Of a DNA stretch of 64,000 nt, positions 61,739 to 64,000 are shown piece after piece. Position 1 is the stretch's first letter; every line of letters begins with the position of its first letter. Under the pieces are notes generated by a model that was not told the origin of the DNA, ran no database searches, and saw only the letters and a program-made list of their open reading frames with translations. The translations under genes and the position numbers were made by a program. Location of the stretch: assembly GCA_030686995.1 (NCBI GenBank), contig CM060697.1, forward strand, positions 104,221,272-104,285,271, in the 5' to 3' direction. The stretch comes from Artemisia argyi. Lineage: Eukaryota > Streptophyta > Magnoliopsida > Asterales > Asteraceae.

Positions 61739-64000
61739 GGGTGGTCATTCGAATGACACTCCACGTGATTAGGTCTTCCGTGTTCTTTGTCTTTAACTTT
61801 GTGTGTCGTTGTAGAATAGTCTTTAGTCTTTGTTCCTTCATGCTTTGTGATCTTTGATAACTGATAATTCATCGTTCTTTGTTCTTTTGTGATGTGGAGT
61901 TATCTGCCTTTCGTCACTTCTGCGTCTGTGGTGGTTTTTCGCCATTCCAACATGCTCATACAACTTCAGTCTTTGTGATACATGCATTTGTAGTTCCCGT
62001 TCTTTCACACAGACCTTTGTCACTTTACTTCTGTAGATTCTTTCACATTGCGTAGAATCTTTCTTTGAACCTTTCTTTGCTTTGATCTTTGTGAGAACTT
62101 TCCTTTGACTTCGGGATGCATGTATGAGCATGTGGAATCCTTCGCCATGGAGATGATGTATAGCTGCATGAAAACAGTTAGCAATAAATCAACCGGTACT
62201 TACAGATAAGAATTAGAGATCGTCAACAGCATAGTGTGAAGACTTCTAACCCTTACCAAGGCCGTTCCCATATCAGATACTCTCAAGAGAGCTTACATGA
62301 CCTACTTAGTAGCTCAATGACTGGGTGAGTCGCTGGGGATCACTCCACGACTGTAGACCATTTGAAACCACCACGAACACTAAGCGTAACCCATAAAGAA
62401 TTACCGAAGTGACCTGCTGTCAGGGCTATTTGATGTTGTCCCTGGCAGGAATTTCCATTCAATCATTGAGAATCACAAAAGTGAATCCTCTCATAAATGT
62501 TCTGGCAGATTGCTAAGATCTGCGTAGGACTTTAAAGTTTACATCTGGCGTCCTTAATGATGAACAACCAGTGTAGAAATATCATGTGTTTCTATGAGAT
62601 CTTTTTGATGAATCTTGAGGCTCTAGACTCGATAAGTGCACATTTGGTTTCCTATACGGAGATTAGGGAGAGGTCTCCTGCTTCAATATTAACCATCTCT
62701 AAGAGACAGGTCGATAGATTACACCGGTTCCCCGTGAGAATGAAACAAGCTCTTTTAAGAGAACTTGAGTAGTTAAGAAGGTTTAGTGCAGTGCGTCACT
62801 GGGTCCATGACGTCTTTGTCTTCAATACCAGTGTCACCTTAGTAACAACCAGTAGCATATGAGTTGAACCCGGTGTCTACCCTAAGGTTGAACATATGGA
62901 GGGCTATTTCTTTTCATCCTTTTTCATAACTTTTCTTTTTAATTCTTCAACCCTATTTTCTCCTTTTTTTCAATCATACCTAAGGACTTCTAATTCTAAT
63001 CTATTGGAATTGTCCTTGGGTAGATCCCTCCAGCTCTGGCGGATCATAGGACGGTTTTTCCTAAACTTAGTCACCTTATAGCTCCATGACTATCCTATAA
63101 TTGATCACATGCCAAAAAACCTTTTTGTGAAAAATCTCTCAAAGTGTTTATGATAATAAAACACATTGTTGTTACCACTTTGAGAGTTTTGCAATTTTGA
63201 AGGACTCCCTCTTCACATGTGCTAATGAATATTTAAGAAATTTGCACATGCGAGAGGAGTTTGCACTTGTTGAATTGATCCACTTTCAGTGAACATGACC
63301 GATTCGAGACACGCTTACATCACTAGTTAGACTAGCTTGAAATTATTACCCGTCCTGGTCAAGTCCAAAGAAAGTCTCTCGATACGGTACACTCTACTCA
63401 GACAAGTCCTATTCGAGACACGCTTACATCACTAGTTAGACTAGCTTGAAATTATTACCCGTCCAGGACAAGTCTTTTCGATTACTGACATTTTAAGCTT
63501 CGTCAATTCATTGGTACTTACTGAGTCGAGCTCTTTTGAGATTCAGTCACAAACTTTAAACATCTTTGATCACATTTTAATCATGTCTTCTCCCCCTCAA
63601 AAATAGCATAGCGTGATATTTTTGATATCAACTGATTAATAAAGAGCTTTTTGGAGAGAAAGACAGATTTGATTTTGCATGAAATTGGAACATTTTTGTT
63701 TTTGTACTCCCCCTTAATGATAGCACATTTTAAAATCAATTAAGGGTTTAGAGGGAGTTATCTTGAGCACTCATTTTGAGAGATTTTGAGAAATCTTTTG
63801 AACAATCTTGAAAAAAGTGCTCAAGAATTTTGTTTGAAAACGAGTTTATGCTTGAAATCTTTTTCGTTTGTTTAGACTCAAACTTTTTGAAAAAGAGTTC
63901 GTCATTGAACGTACGAGTCCTTGATTTGAAAATAATCAGAAGTCATCGTTTAAGTACGGGTTTCGTACTGAAGTATACGAAAGCCATATATAAGCAACTT

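Larger units (their letters stand above)
61306..64000 (-). mobile_element. Second Copia-like element, minus strand, 3' part only
   Basis: 3' LTR at 61306-61725, then (on the minus strand) upstream PPT CTTAGGGGGAGAT. Non-coding 3' internal sequence continues to the window edge. Its internal 63640-62920 matches the 3' region of the plus-strand Copia (60650-61305) in inverted orientation, so both belong to related families. Polymerase domains would lie beyond 64000. Confidence 0.7.

Overview
The window looks like nuclear DNA of a flowering plant. It is A+T-rich, its genes are split by GT..AG introns, and most of it is transposable elements. The spliced genes are typical of eudicots. The Copia element has a protein layout (Gag, a long coiled-coil region, then PR-IN-RT-RH) that I associate with the daisy family, Asteraceae, possibly tribe Anthemideae. 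That placement is inference from memory, not a search result.

Only two host genes can be supported. A membrane-anchored cyclophilin (seven exons, 186-4807, +, 232 aa) resembles the Golgi CYP21-3/CYP21-4 type. An actin-depolymerising factor (three exons, 29357-32875, +, 143 aa) resembles ADF5/ADF9. Both have long introns that host small transposons.

Between them lie three large structures. (1) A MULE (Mutator-like element, 8026-16008) has ~240-bp terminal inverted repeats and a perfect 10-bp target duplication. It carries a MURA-type transposase on the minus strand (five exons, one apparent frameshift) and two small plus-strand genes: a GRF zinc-finger membrane protein and an unknown 122-aa protein. 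A second, non-autonomous foldback MULE (13406-15524, 9-bp target duplication) sits inside intron 1 of the transposase and is essentially one giant hairpin. (2) A non-autonomous Helitron on the minus strand (16988-26403) lies in a (TA)n tract and carries fragments of at least seven unrelated host genes, all in the same orientation: a receptor-like cytoplasmic kinase, NAP1, an EHD protein, FBL15, a type-B response regulator, a MYB protein and the co-chaperone p23. (3) A third foldback element (26991-28233) is made of a related but different simple array.

From 34869 onward the window is nested LTR retrotransposons. A coding-free minus-strand LTR element (LTRs at 34869-38280 and from 44109) has a 3.6-kb solo LTR inserted in its interior (40006-43598, TSD GTAGA). 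Its right LTR is cut at 46793 by a decayed plus-strand Copia element (from 46794). The long 3' non-coding part of that Copia is in turn interrupted at 61306 by a minus-strand Copia element that runs off the window.

Insertion order, from nesting: the outer element, then the Copia, then the minus-strand Copia; the solo LTR also postdates the outer element. No rRNA, complete tRNA or CRISPR array was seen. All coordinates were read by eye, so exon edges may be off by a base or two, and repeat edges by a few bases where no target duplication fixes them.
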